64,000 bases of DNA from the NCBI GenBank assembly GCA_017562135.1, contig QEYB01000654.1:186001-250000 (forward strand), given 5' to 3'. The position numbers were made by a program, and so were the translations under genes. The first letter of the stretch is position 1. Each line of letters starts with the position of its first letter. Under the pieces are notes generated by a model. It was not told the DNA's origin and ran no database searches. It saw only the letters and a list, made by a program, of their open reading frames with translations. Origin of the DNA: Dipylidium caninum. Its lineage: Eukaryota > Platyhelminthes > Cestoda > Cyclophyllidea > Dipylidiidae. Positions 36,701 through 47,700 of this stretch are shown here, piece after piece.

Positions 36701-37833
36701 GTCCTCGGCGGTAGACGACGCCGCGAGGGGGGCGCCCGATCCCGGTCGTGGCGTCTTTGTGGCCTCCTGGCAGTTTGCCACTGTGGACTTCCTTTTCAAC
36801 CACCTTCGTCGCTTGGTGGCCTTGGAGGCGGCCAACCAGTGCTCCTACGAGTGCATCGCCATCTGCTTTGGACCTGCCCTCTTCGGCAGCGCTTCCTCCG
36901 TCCAAGTGAAGCTCAACAAGGTGGGCGCCCCCCCCCCCTCTCGACATTGTCCATCAGCTCTGTGATTGCTTTTGTTGCTTGAATGAAATAGTCGCTCCTT
37001 TTTCCCCCCCCTCCCTCCCCTTCGAGATCCTCGAAGTCATGCTGCAGCACTGGCCGTGGCTGGCCGTGGGTGTCGCGAAGGCTCACCACGACGGGGGCGC
37101 CGCCTCGTCGTCGCGTCACCCCACCTTGGCGCAGACTGAGACCTACGTGGAGCATTTTCTCGCCAACGACGTCGACTTTGACGAGGAGACGAGTTGGAAT
37201 AACATCTCGAGACAGACCGTCCTCGTGAAGACGGACAAGGTGGGAGACGACTCCGCCACGGAGCTGCCTGAAGGTCTGCAACTCGGCTTCCACTGGATCC
37301 TCCTCCTCCTCCTCTTCCTCCTCTTTACGCTTCACCCGCCTCCCCCCTTCCCCCTGCAGGCGTCATCGCCCTGGTGCGGGCTGTCTTCGCGCGAGCCGGT
37401 CTCCCCGCGACGCTGGCCTCGAGCAGCGACTCCCTCCGCAGCATCGACATGGGTCGAGAGTGCACCGAGGGCCTCCTCGACGCCCTCGCCACATCGCAGT
37501 CGGCCTCGTCGAGCGCGGACGAGCAGAGACCGCGGAAATCGCCGATATTTGAGGATGTGGAGCCCCAGCATGGCTGTGATCGTGAGGGTAAAGTTCCGTC
37601 CTCTTCCCGTCATCAGTTGACTAACTTTTGATTGGTTTTTCACTTTCTTAATCACACGCTCACGCGCGTGCCTTTGTGTATATGGTTTTCCTAAATTGTT
37701 ATTATTCTTTTCTTTTCCTTGTTGCGACGTTTTCCTGTACATTCTGACGTGTGAATTGGATTTTGGCGCAGTCTCCTTTGCCTCCGAGGAACGGGGCCTC
37801 GCAAAACGCTGTTCTTTTAGCCAGATGCAATAA
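27748..37833 (+). CDS. PDZ – PH-like – RhoGAP protein (ARHGAP21/23-like)
   Basis: Predicted Rho-family GTPase-activating protein. Exon 1 (ATG at 27748, to 27850) and exon 2 (~28158–28304) encode a PDZ domain: GPIGFEF (carboxylate loop), VREGGSAQLAGLKCGSI and FLQVSNMIRRS. Ser/Pro-rich exons follow (29.1–29.3, 31.4–31.5, 31.6, 32.24–32.6 and 32.7–32.85 kb). A PH-like strand (ARWKRFCLCIGERFIRF) lies at ~34.89 kb. The RhoGAP domain runs from ~36.1 to 37.1 kb, with VGLYRTPG carrying the arginine finger, LTGVIKVFFRRLPTPIFDP and CIAICFGPALFGSA. The last exon (37772–37833) ends CSFSQMQ with TAA. The order PDZ, PH, RhoGAP fits ARHGAP21/23; a Syd-1/SYDE-type protein (PDZ, C2, RhoGAP) is the alternative, as the PH call is weak. 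Middle exon borders are approximate, and a split into two genes is not excluded. The gene exactly fills the loop of the inverted repeat. Confidence 0.82.
29289..31424. other. Long RhoGAP intron with a (TCCTCTTTCC)n tract and no recognised insert
   Basis: About 2.1 kb between the exon ending SSSSCSD and the exon beginning CEDVHPVRNN. Positions 29740–29900 are a TCCTCTTTCC-type polypyrimidine repeat. Two − strand open frames at 30727–31029 and 31099–31371 match no family I recognise. ATTGG/CCAAT pentamers cluster at about 29.62–29.71 kb, without further promoter evidence. Confidence 0.5.
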
Positions 37834-37834
37834 A
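37829..37834 (+). terminator. AATAAA poly(A) signal overlapping the RhoGAP stop codon
   Basis: The coding sequence ends ATG CAA TAA, and the last bases plus the next A spell AATAAA. If used, the 3' UTR would be only ~10–30 nt. No other AATAAA lies within the next ~190 nt on this strand; the next one seen is at ~38.03 kb (GGAATAAATTG), so the assignment is tentative. Confidence 0.5.
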
Positions 37835-38133
37835 AAAAGGCAACAGTCGGGCCGAGCTGTGGTCTTCCGTTGCGCCTCCGTCGGAAGCGCCGAGTAGCTC
37901 GTGGGAGGAGGGCGGGCGGAGCGGCTGTCGCTGGCCTTGTCGGGCCCCTTACCGGCCTGAGTCGTGTCGTTCGGACTTGAGGGGGCGGGGGGACGGGGAG
38001 CGGGTTAATTAGCTTGCGGAGGGGGAATAAATTGTGGGGCGGCGGGCGGCCCTCGCTCCCCGGCGGGTAGGAGTGCTGGAGACGGTCATCAAAATGGCCC
38101 TGGCCGATTTTGTGGGCAGCGGAGGAGGTTGGG

Positions 38134-38164
<31 letters not shown>

Positions 38165-38463
38165 TAACATGCGATTGCGGCTGTTAGCGGAGCTGAGGGG
38201 CCACGACGGGGGCCGCGAGGGTGCTTGAGTGGTGGGAGGACACACACGTGATGCTCATTCATGCGTGAGGAGAGAGAGAGGCCTCGGCGCAGGACGAGGT
38301 CGAGTGTGTTCGTGTGTGTTTGAGCGGGTGACTGGATTTTGTGTTAAGGCGAGCATAAACGTGCGCCGGCGACCCCAACGAGACGCGGGTGGCAGCGCAT
38401 CTCGTCCGCAGGTGTCCACTTACCATCGCGCCGTGGCCGCGTCTGTGGGGTGACCGGAGAAGC
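37834..38463. other. Spacer between RhoGAP and the right repeat arm, with a (TG)n run
   Basis: GC-rich DNA containing a (TG)n microsatellite at about 38133–38160 and a GAGA run near 38270. No gene or structured RNA was seen. It does not resemble the loop edge next to the left arm (27570–27747). Confidence 0.6.
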
Positions 38464-41084
38464 AGTGAAGCGTGAATCAGAAGGAGGGGTAGGCTGTGGC
38501 CCTCTTCCCCTCCTCTCCTCGTCCCCGCCCTCATCCCCTCCCCCCACCCACCAGCTTCTCCTCTTCCCGCTTTCCTCGCTAATCGGCCGCTGCACGCGTT
38601 CGACCGCCTCGCAAATCACCAGGCGCAGCGGCCGCGGGCGATTTGGAGCCACGTCTCACCTGACGGCGTCAGCGGCGCGGCATCTGGGCAGCACACACGT
38701 GCGGGTCAGCGCCCGACGACGCCGACGTGGACGACGACGACGCCCCGCGGGGGACCGGGCACAAAAGTGCGGACACGCGACGGGTGTCGACGACTGCCCC
38801 ACGTCGCCCCGTTCAGCCACTTTCGCCCCTCCTCACCCCCCGGACAACTCATCTGCCGCCGCCGGCCATATGCTCACCTCCACTTGGCCAAAGGCCACTC
38901 GCCCACCTCGCACCTCCCACCTCCGTCGCACAGTTCGTCCGCCTCCACCCCGTCCGCGCTTCCCCATTGACGGTCGCCCTTCGGTCACCCTCAACGCCCC
39001 GCCGCTCCACCGTCCCACGTCTTCTCCAACCAACCAACCAACCAGCCAGCCAGGAGACCAGCTAGGCGACCAAGCGGGGATGAGAAGGTGACCGACTGAC
39101 GAACACTCTTCCCCACCCCTCCATCCATTCATCCACCCACCCACCCACTTCCCGTCGCCACAACGCCCCACTTCCGCCCCCCACGGACATCGCCTCGTCA
39201 CGCGTCTCAGCGGGGACGGCGCCAACGGATCACGCCGAGGCGAGTCAACGTGGCCCCAAATCGCCACCGCCGAGAGAGACGACGTCGTCGTCCGACGTCT
39301 TCTCGCTGTGCCAACTCGCACACGTGGCACCCGAAACGCGTCTCATCATCGCGTCTGACAGCCGCGATTACGGCGGACCAGGGTGCTCACACACACACAC
39401 ACACACACACACAGACAGTCAGACAAACGAGTCACCGCACTGAGTCGTCCGCCCAGCGGCAGAGGGCACGTCTGCAGACGAAGACAATTCGGCGGGCGAA
39501 CTCCTCCTCCGCCTCCTCCGCCTCCTCCGCCGTCCAGGTCCTCCGTCCAGGCGACCCAACAGGCCGGCAGTCGTGGCGACAACAGTGAGCGCTGGCACAC
39601 TTGTCCGCAGACCGATGTCTTCGCTCTGCCTCGCCCACCGTCCACCGTCCACCGTCCACCGATTCACGGACAACCAACCAACCAACCAGCCAACCAGTCA
39701 GTCTGTGGGTGGGCGGGCGGGCTGGTGGATGGATGGATGTGACGCGGTGGGCGAGTGTGTGAGTGTGTGGGTCACCGGACCACGCGGGGCTGTGCGACGC
39801 CACGCAGACCAGAGTGGATGTTCACACGCTCCACGGAGCAGTATGCAAATTCGCGGCTCCGCTTCTCACGGAACAGCGCGGATGCGCCGAGTCCTGGGAG
39901 CACAGCGCAGCCACCTCTGCCTGCCCGCCCGCCTGCCTGCCTGCCTGCCTGTTTGCCTGCATCCAATTACCCACCCATCACCCCTCAAAGGCGCCATGAC
40001 GACGACGACGATGACAACGATGATGATGGTGACGATGACGATGACGACAATTTGAGGTGGCACGTAGGCTGCACGAAGGCGGCACTGGGCGCGGAGGGAA
40101 GTGAGGCCGCGTGGGAGTCCGACTCGGCCCCACCGATGCTCACCCGCCTCAGGCTCCACACGTCGGCTCGGCGAATGGTGACCCGCGAGACTAACAGTCG
40201 CGGGGTGCAGTTCTCCTCCTCCTCCTCCTCCTCCTACGCCTCCCCCTTCGCCCAAAAGACCCCTTAACCCCCGTTCCTACTACCGTCTCCCTTCCCTTTT
40301 CCTTCACGTACCGAACCGCACCGCACCGTAGCGTAGCGTACCGTCCCCTTCCCCTTCCCCTCGCTCCGCGCCCCGACCCGCCCCGCCTCGCGCCGACTCG
40401 CTTCCCTTGTCCTCCAACCTCACAGGTGGGCAGTCCCCCTCCCCCCCCCCGCCATTCCTCCACCGCCCCCAGTCCTGTGGCATGGCAGCAAACTGAGGCT
40501 CAGCGACCTCGTGACTGCCTTTCTCTCCCTCGCTAAGAAGCGCCTCCTTTCAACAGCACTGGAAAAACCGATGACCCACTCCCCAGTTGCCAACGCTTCC
40601 CCGGTGAAGCGTTCCCTTCTCGTGTCCGACTTTTCTCATCTAAACTACCACCACTTCAGCACCATCGCCGGTTCACACGAACACAATGCACTGGGGGCCA
40701 ATTTCATCACCGACTCGACTATTTGGGCAAACTTTAGCAGACGGGTCGCGAAAAACGCACTTTTGCGACTCAGCCATGTGGCCACCATTGAGGCGCTGAA
40801 TTCCACTCGAATATTTCGTCTTTTGCCAGACAGGGGAGAAAAGAGTGGTCATAGGAAGTTGCGCTCACACGCTCACCGAAGGTTTGCCAAAAGCCGAGCA
40901 AAAGCGACTGTGATGCGCTTTGGGGCGAAGTACTCAAGGCTCCATAGGAACGAAGGACTGACAGACATTAGGTCTAATCACTTAAAAATAATTGCTTTGT
41001 GGAAAATAACACGCCAAACACCACAACAACAGCGATAACATTAGACAAACCTGAAAGTCATCAAAGCTTTCCCGAGCTGCTCAT
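38464..41084 (-). repeat. Right arm of the ~2.7-kb inverted repeat
   Basis: Reverse-complement copy of 24759–27569, pairing end to end from 38464–38480 (with 27569–27553) to 41084 (with 24759). It is ~190 bp shorter than the left arm, mostly through loss of or failure to gain ~150 bp near its inner end. The outer third contains an uninterrupted + strand frame (40511–41038) whose counterpart in the left arm is broken by a frameshift and many replacements. The outer edge lies ~105 bp from the poly(A) signal of the coiled-coil gene. Low-complexity segments include CA (39388–39413), GCCT (39935–39955) and GATGAC (40005–40050). Confidence 0.93.
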
Positions 41085-41190
41085 TTTTCTGTAAGCCTCA
41101 GGGAATCACGAAAAGCCTTACACGGTCTGTCCAGGCGAACACACGCCTTGCGGCGGAGTATCGGGATGTGGTACATGGAAACATAGTAAA

Positions 41191-41196
41191 TTTATT
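41191..41196 (-). terminator. Poly(A) signal of the coiled-coil gene
   Basis: AATAAA on the − strand, ~210 nt past the stop codon of the coiled-coil gene and before the repeat arm. No competing signal was seen between them. Confidence 0.6.
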
Positions 41197-41404
41197 TGTG
41201 ATAATCATATACGAATAGACTTCCATCATTTCGGAATGGTACGAAGTAAAAGAAGTGAATACAAGTTTGGAAAGGAGCGTGGATTTGTACGAAATTGAGC
41301 TGACCGGATAGTGGAATCGGTTTGATTGGCTTCCAAAATGGGAAATGGCTTCTCCCTTGCTTAGAGACTGACAAGTATCTCGATGCGCGAGAGGAGTCTC
41401 ACTT

Positions 41405-43201
41405 TCAGAGGAAATTCAGATTATTATCACAGTGGAGGGGGGGCTTGCGGAAGGAGGCTGGAGTCCCGGAGTTGCCATTGCAGGAGACAGTTTCGTCGCC
41501 GCCGTCCACGTAATCAGTCGGATTCTCCGCGATATCACCCTCAAATAAGGCACATCCGGTAGCATCATCCAGGGAGACGCCCATATCTTCTAGCATTTTT
41601 CGGAGCACAATTAACTGTTCCACCAAGCAGTCATTCCTCGCCGACAGTTGTGTCCTTTCATTTCTAAGTATGCTGTTTTCCTAAAATAAAAAATACTTGC
41701 TACTAGGATTTGTTAGTAATATGTGCTGTGAGACGATGAGGACAGAGGAGAATGAAAGAGGATTTGACATAAACCGCTCGAGGAGAAGTGCTAGGGACTT
41801 CTGATTAAATGAAACGGTTAAAATGATGACCACCAGAACAAAGTAGCAACGACAGGTTTTCAAAAATAAAAAAAACGACAAGTCCAAGGGAGATGCAGTT
41901 AAACTGGGAAAAGAAAGCTTTTCACTATAAGCTATTTGATCAATGGGTGATGGAAGGGACAGCAATAGAACTAGTGCTGCCGTGAAAAACAAAATGAGGT
42001 AAGACAGAGAGCAAGAATAAGCAACGAAGGAGACATTTACATACGGAGGGTTTGTACATGTGCATTGCCAATGAGGGAGACAGGTGAAAGGCGATCTATT
42101 TTGCGGAAAGCGAGCGTAAACAGCTACCCAGCACTCACACTTGGCGGACAGCAAGAAATGCAATCTATTTAGTTACTACCTGTATTTATACAGGCAGGGT
42201 AATTAGGAAAACAAGACAATTCCAAAAGATAAAATGCAATAATTGTTAGAGTAAAAGCACAAGAATTTAAATCCATTTCAATGTGCGTATTAATTTAGAC
42301 ACTGTCAACATGAAAAAGCAACTCATGAATATTATGAAACACTCGTTAGCATTCGAATAAGAAAAAAGAGACGTTGAGAAATACTTACAGATGATCAATA
42401 ATGGGACAAAATATCATCCAGACGAAGGTCATAAATGTGTTACTGTTGTATACACTCTATGAATGCGGGCAAAAAAAGTACAACGGCTAGACAGCTTTGA
42501 TATGTGTAAAACAAATCCAAAAATATGAATAGCGGAAGGAGAGGGGTGGAAAATTCAGGCGTATCAAATGAACGACTAGAAAGAAAAGGACACCCTTCGT
42601 TAGCGAATATTACCGGCCTACAATAAAGGATTGAGATATCGTGGACCGGGAAGTAGCATAAGTAATATGATAAACCACGAAAATAATAAAAGGAACAAGT
42701 CCCGCTACAGCCTTGTCAAATTAAAGTAGTTAAATGCATGTAGACATGTATAGGAGAAAACTGTTTCAGTTCTCAAGTATTAGTGCATGTCCATAAATTT
42801 GGATTGTACGTTATCACAGAACAGCTATACTTGCCTCCCTAATGCGGCTGTTTTGGTTCCTCAAATCCATATTTAAGTCACGGAGATCGGTGACTTTTTC
42901 ATTAAGAAGCTCCAACTGGTATCTAAAAAGGCAATTAAGGAAACAACTACAACCTCAATGTCGTGTTTTTATTCCTTAAGCTGTCATTCTCATCGGTTAA
43001 ACTTTTAGCAAACTTGTCCTGGGATTCCGTTATTTTGGCCGCGACCATCTCGGAGTCCGCATTGTTTTGTCCCAAAGGACCTTCTGAAGGCACATCGGTG
43101 TTAATTGGCATTGTGGTAGAGCGTCGCTTATCCGGCTTTCTCATCCGTTTCATGAACTTTAGCCGATACGCGAAAGAGGAAGACTCGCGTCCATGTTCCA
43201 T
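41405..43201 (-). CDS. Coiled-coil protein of unknown function, 203 aa, three exons
   Basis: Exons on the − strand: 43201–42954 (ATG at 43201), 42922–42835 and 41680–41405 (TAG stop). They join in frame to 203 residues. The N-terminus is Ser/Arg/Lys-rich (MEHGRESSS, KRMRKPDKRR). From about residue 65 to 155 a continuous heptad pattern runs across all three exons (LTDENDSLRNKN, YQLELLNEKVTDLRDLNMDL, RNQNSRIRE, ENSILRNERTQL, CLVEQLIVLRKMLEDMG) and predicts a long dimeric coiled coil. The C-terminal ~50 residues are acidic, then polar. There is a basic patch before the coil but no bZIP N-x7-R signature, so I do not call it a bZIP factor. Intron 1 is short (31 nt, GT–AG). Intron 2 (~1.15 kb) starts with GC: GAG|GCAAGTA…TTTTAG|GAA. 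I do not recognise the family. Confidence 0.75.
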
Positions 43202-44747
43202 TTTGACATCTGTCTACTTAAGAAAATTGCAAAGAAAAGCAAAAATTACTGCTAAAAGAGTATTAATTTGCGAGGTATTCCATACCTTATATGTCTAAGA
43301 GAATCGAGTTGCGCTGCGAGTGAACTTCTGGGTCAAAAGAAGCAGCCGCAGAATGCAATAAATCGCATTATTGGCGCAATGAAAATAAACACGCAAATAT
43401 AAGGAATCATGTGACCGTCAAGTGTCCATGGATAATCAACGTGCAATTTCACTTCACATTAATTTGCTGGTGGATTTAACAATAATGATATTCTTCTTGG
43501 AGTGCGTAGTGTCACGTTAATTTTCCCAAACTAGTTATCAACTGGAATTCGACTTGATTTCAAAAAAACCAAGTAGAGTTGTGTTTCATCTCACATATCA
43601 GCTTGCCAGAAGCAAGATTAATGGAAAAGTATCATTTTGTTGAATGTTTAATTTTGATCCCTTTCCTTGAAAATTTTATCCTGCATCGTAGATCAAATTA
43701 AAACAAACAAAAATATTTTGGGATTGCTCAGAAATGAGCCATGACTGTGGTACCAAGTTAAACCTGCCTCAGGTCGAAAACTGAGGCCTTTATCACCGAT
43801 TTGAGTACCTTCTGTCTCTACATTGCATGAAATTTACTTCTGTTCTCTCCTTCATCCTTATTGTGGTGTACTCAAGCCTATAAACTACAAAATTGACATG
43901 GAATCGATGGGGAGCTTAAAGTGCTCCCTAGAGGACAAAACATTTAGTTATGCGATAGCAGAATATCCTATAGATCCTCAAAGTGCCGCGGTTACATGAC
44001 TGATTTTTGACTCAGGCTTTAGAGAGCTCACTGTTCGGCGTAAGAAGCCCCAAATTCCGCATTAAACTGTACTGCCTCGCGCTTTTGTCCCATTTCAAGT
44101 ACCGACTATGCAGTCACCTGTCTGCAATGGGAACAGACACTACCACATCGAATGTTAAAAAAAGATCCTTCACGAGGGGCGCCTCAACAAACTGAAGCAC
44201 AGTAATCCTCAATGGCTGTTTCCCACACCACCCCAGCTTTTCTAATCAACAGCCTTCCCCTGCTCAACCTCCTCTCAAATAGGCAAGACTTCCTCTTCAT
44301 ATTTTGGGAATGAGATACGCCCCTGCCCTTACATTTACCGGTCCCCGTAGTCGGATGGAGGCGATGGACTCTGTAATACCTTCAAAAGTTGTTTATTTAC
44401 AAGTTGGTGGTGGAAGACACATAGGGAGAGGTTGTTACATCAGAGGACAACGATACAGAATCGGACATTGCAGTAGGGACAAAATCGGCCGTTAATTTCC
44501 TTGCGCCACTGCGACGGACGATCTGAAATGTGGGCGTCGGAGTGAAAGGCTCAAAAGACTGCTGCCATTGCCGCATAACGACAGACTTGAACGTTTACAC
44601 TACCCGTTAAGCTTTATATTTCTCTGTTTTTTTTTCTATGATTTTTGCTAAGCAAGGCGGCCTCCACTGAGTAAACGAGAGAAATTAGACGAGTGGAAGA
44701 GCAAAAAGGAGAATATGGAAAAGAGAGAGAGCTGCCATCAGGGCAAA
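43202..44747. other. Spacer between the coiled-coil gene and GTF3C4
   Basis: AT-rich. It must hold the promoter of the coiled-coil gene (left side, reading leftward) and the GTF3C4 3' UTR (right side). An AATAAA on the − strand at about 44397–44392 could be the GTF3C4 poly(A) signal. Nothing else was recognised. Confidence 0.5.
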
Positions 44748-47700
44748 TCACAGACCTGGAAGGAGGACGCTGCAGCGTCGGCACGAGGGGCACTCGTTGA
44801 AACTCGGGTCCACACACGGCACAAAGGTGGAGGCGCAGCGCACTGCAGCAAAGTGGTGGACCAAGTGTGACTGTCGCATCCACAACGGACGCTAAACCCG
44901 TCAAGAAGTGTCCAACTTACGAAATTTATGACCCTTCGGACAGGCGCATGCGAGAAGGTCTGCGTCGAACTGTGTCAAAGCGAGTTAGGGAAATAAAAAA
45001 GGCGACGGAGCGGGGGGGGGGCGAAATAGCGGCCAGAGGCTGGAATTAAACGCCGGGGCCGAGACCTGTCCGCGTGCCACGCAGCCAGACCCGAGAAGTC
45101 GGTAAAAACTGGAGGGTGAATGAAAGGAATCAAAACACAAAAGGATATCATCCCGACAGACAGGGCAGACGAGCAGTGCCTCGGGGCGGATGCCCTCCAG
45201 ACTGTGTTCGAAACGTCGGGTGAGGAGTTTCTCCGCAACGCTCGTCACCGCCTCGGTGGCGCGGTGCAACATGGTGCAGAGCGCACTGGCGTCGCATTCT
45301 TCCGTCGGGCCGCGGCTCTGGAGAAATCGGCGGCAGAGGGCGGCGATTCGCAGCACCAGAATGCAGTCTTTTGGGCAAAAAGAGGACTCAAGGGGTTACC
45401 GATCGGATGGGGGGGGGGGAGAGGAGGGGAGACAAGAAAAAGCCCACCCTGAGCTTGGCGTTGCACCTCGGTCTTGAGGAAGAGGCGATAGCAATGATCG
45501 ACCTGACGAAGGGCCAAAATCCTGTCCAACCGAACGATTTTCGTCTGGAGTTTTTGCTAAAATTTCCACACCTCCTGTGAGACGGGGAGATTGCAAGGCG
45601 GGGGAAACCCTGGGGACGCCGACTTACCGCGACGTCGGGGGATTTGGCGGAGGCGTCCAAGAGCGTCACTGCTACCGCCCTGGGGAGAAATGGTCGGGCA
45701 AAGTATTCCACCGCGCACACGAAATGCGTGTACTTGAGGCAATGGACTAGATGAAAAAAAAGAAAGAAAGATCTACCTTCGAAATTGTATTTTGTGGAGT
45801 TCCATTGTGGACAGATCCACCTCGTCGGTTAAAATGTCACCAGCGCAGAAGGCGAGGAGGTTTTTGGACCAGGTCTCACCGCCCCCCTCGCCAGTGGCCG
45901 CCTCCGGGGAGAGCATTTGACCGCAGTCGAGGCGGCGCAGGAGGCGTTTAACCTCGTAGAGGCAGTCGGCGTTCTTTCGCATCGGGGCGGACACCTTGTC
46001 GATCATCTCCACGACCTTGGAGCTGGGCAGAAGACTCATGAAAACCAGCTGAATGGAGAGAGGGAAGGAGGCTGAGCAGCGGCCAGTTTGAGGGAGATTA
46101 GAGCACGACACTCGCGAGGACTCACATTCGAGGTGACGTGGCAAAAGGCGGGAGCCACAGTCCTGAGGAGAAAAAAGAAGAAATATTTTGGAGACAATTT
46201 GGGGCTCTACGCAAGTGGAAACTGCTTTGACCGTCGGCTAAAGGCGCGTCGAGTCCAAATGTAAGGCACTCACGACTCCACAAAGACGGCGTAGACTCCG
46301 TTCTTGGTGAGGTGGAGGCCTCCAAAGAACCGGTGAAAATCCGTCCCACCCTGGGTCGACGCCTCAGTAAGAATTGTTAATTTGGAGTTTTCTAATGTGA
46401 AAAAAAGGGACACAAATGGGAGGCGAAGGGAGCCAAGGCGCGGGAGGAGGAGATGAGGAGGAGGGGGACGAGGTGGGCGAAACGAGAAGGCGACTGAGGA
46501 GGACGAGGAGGAGCTGAGAAGGAGGAGGAGAAAAACATTGACGACTTACTGTTCATCTGAGTGGGAATGGAAGCCCTCGCCACGACGCCGTCCTGAGACG
46601 AGAAGTAGACGCAATTGCTGAAAATTTGAACACCTAAAAGGGGAGAAATGCGCCTCGGAGTCGGAGTCGCCTGCCCACCGGAGTAGACGACCTTCTATGG
46701 AGGGAAAAAGGAACTCCTCGGGCTCCGGGGAGTCTCCCCAACCCGAGCTGGGACGCTTTTAGGAATCTTTTTACATAAAAATTTACTCTTCCTCCTTTTT
46801 TTCAGTGTGTACCTGAAATGGCCTTCAAAATGGCATCGTCGGAGAGGTTGGTGAGGAGCTGGACGCTGCTGTGGTTGAGGACCCTTGCGAGGAGGACGCG
46901 GGTCCCGTAGGCGACTGCCAGGAGCCCGTTGGTGCAGGCGACGTCGCCCACGCAAAGGGCGCCGCCCGAGGGGGGGCAGAGCTCCGACTCAGCCACCTAA
47001 AGGCCACGAAATTCGGGCTGAAGGCCTCCAACATCGACTCAAACAGCAGATTTGGGCACAAAGTGAAGAGGTGACTACAAAATTCTGTTTTCAGCAGTGG
47101 AACAGAAGTCCGGCAATCTCCGCGGCTTCAGTAATGGCTAATTAAACCTCACGAGTCGATAGTTAGGAAGGTAAAAGTGGAGGTGGCCAGTCGGTGGCAG
47201 TCGCGGACGACGAGACTAACCCGAGTGACGGCAAGGACGCCCACTTCTCTGGCGTAGGCCTGGTAGGTGGCACACCTCACTCGGCCGTCCGTGAAGGCGA
47301 TGACAAGCAGAACTGGAAGGAAGAAAACAAAAGGAAAAGAAAGGAGTATCACCTCACGGGGATGTGAGTTGACCCGATTTGAAATCTAACGTTAGGCCCA
47401 CTAAGAGAGTTTATTTTCGCAATTTGGAGGTCCACTTCTCGACTCACAATACTCCCCGCTGAGATCTGCGCTCTTGAGGAAATTCAGCCTCGCCTTCAGA
47501 GTGGGAGGGTCAAAGGTGGCCGTATAGGTGCGGTCCACAGCAGCTAGGCGAACATTGTGGCTAAAAAAGAGTAAAAAAAAGAAATTAAAGGGAGGTTGAG
47601 TGGAAATGTAAAGGAAATGCAAGTTGAGAAACAATTTGCCGGTGAAATGTCAAAAAAGAGGGCTGCCATGCACGTTTAGAGAAGACATCATCCGCGCACA

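Noticed and set aside
40511..41038. 175-codon + strand frame in the right arm, with a homologous − strand frame at 25379–24896
   Set aside because: I considered a duplicated gene, but the two copies differ by many amino-acid replacements and a frameshift (IAKKRT versus VAKNALL), and match no family.
24759..41084. Maverick/Polinton or other giant transposon with long terminal inverted repeats
   Set aside because: The interior encodes an intron-containing host RhoGAP gene; no integrase, DNA polymerase B, ATPase or capsid-like motifs were seen.
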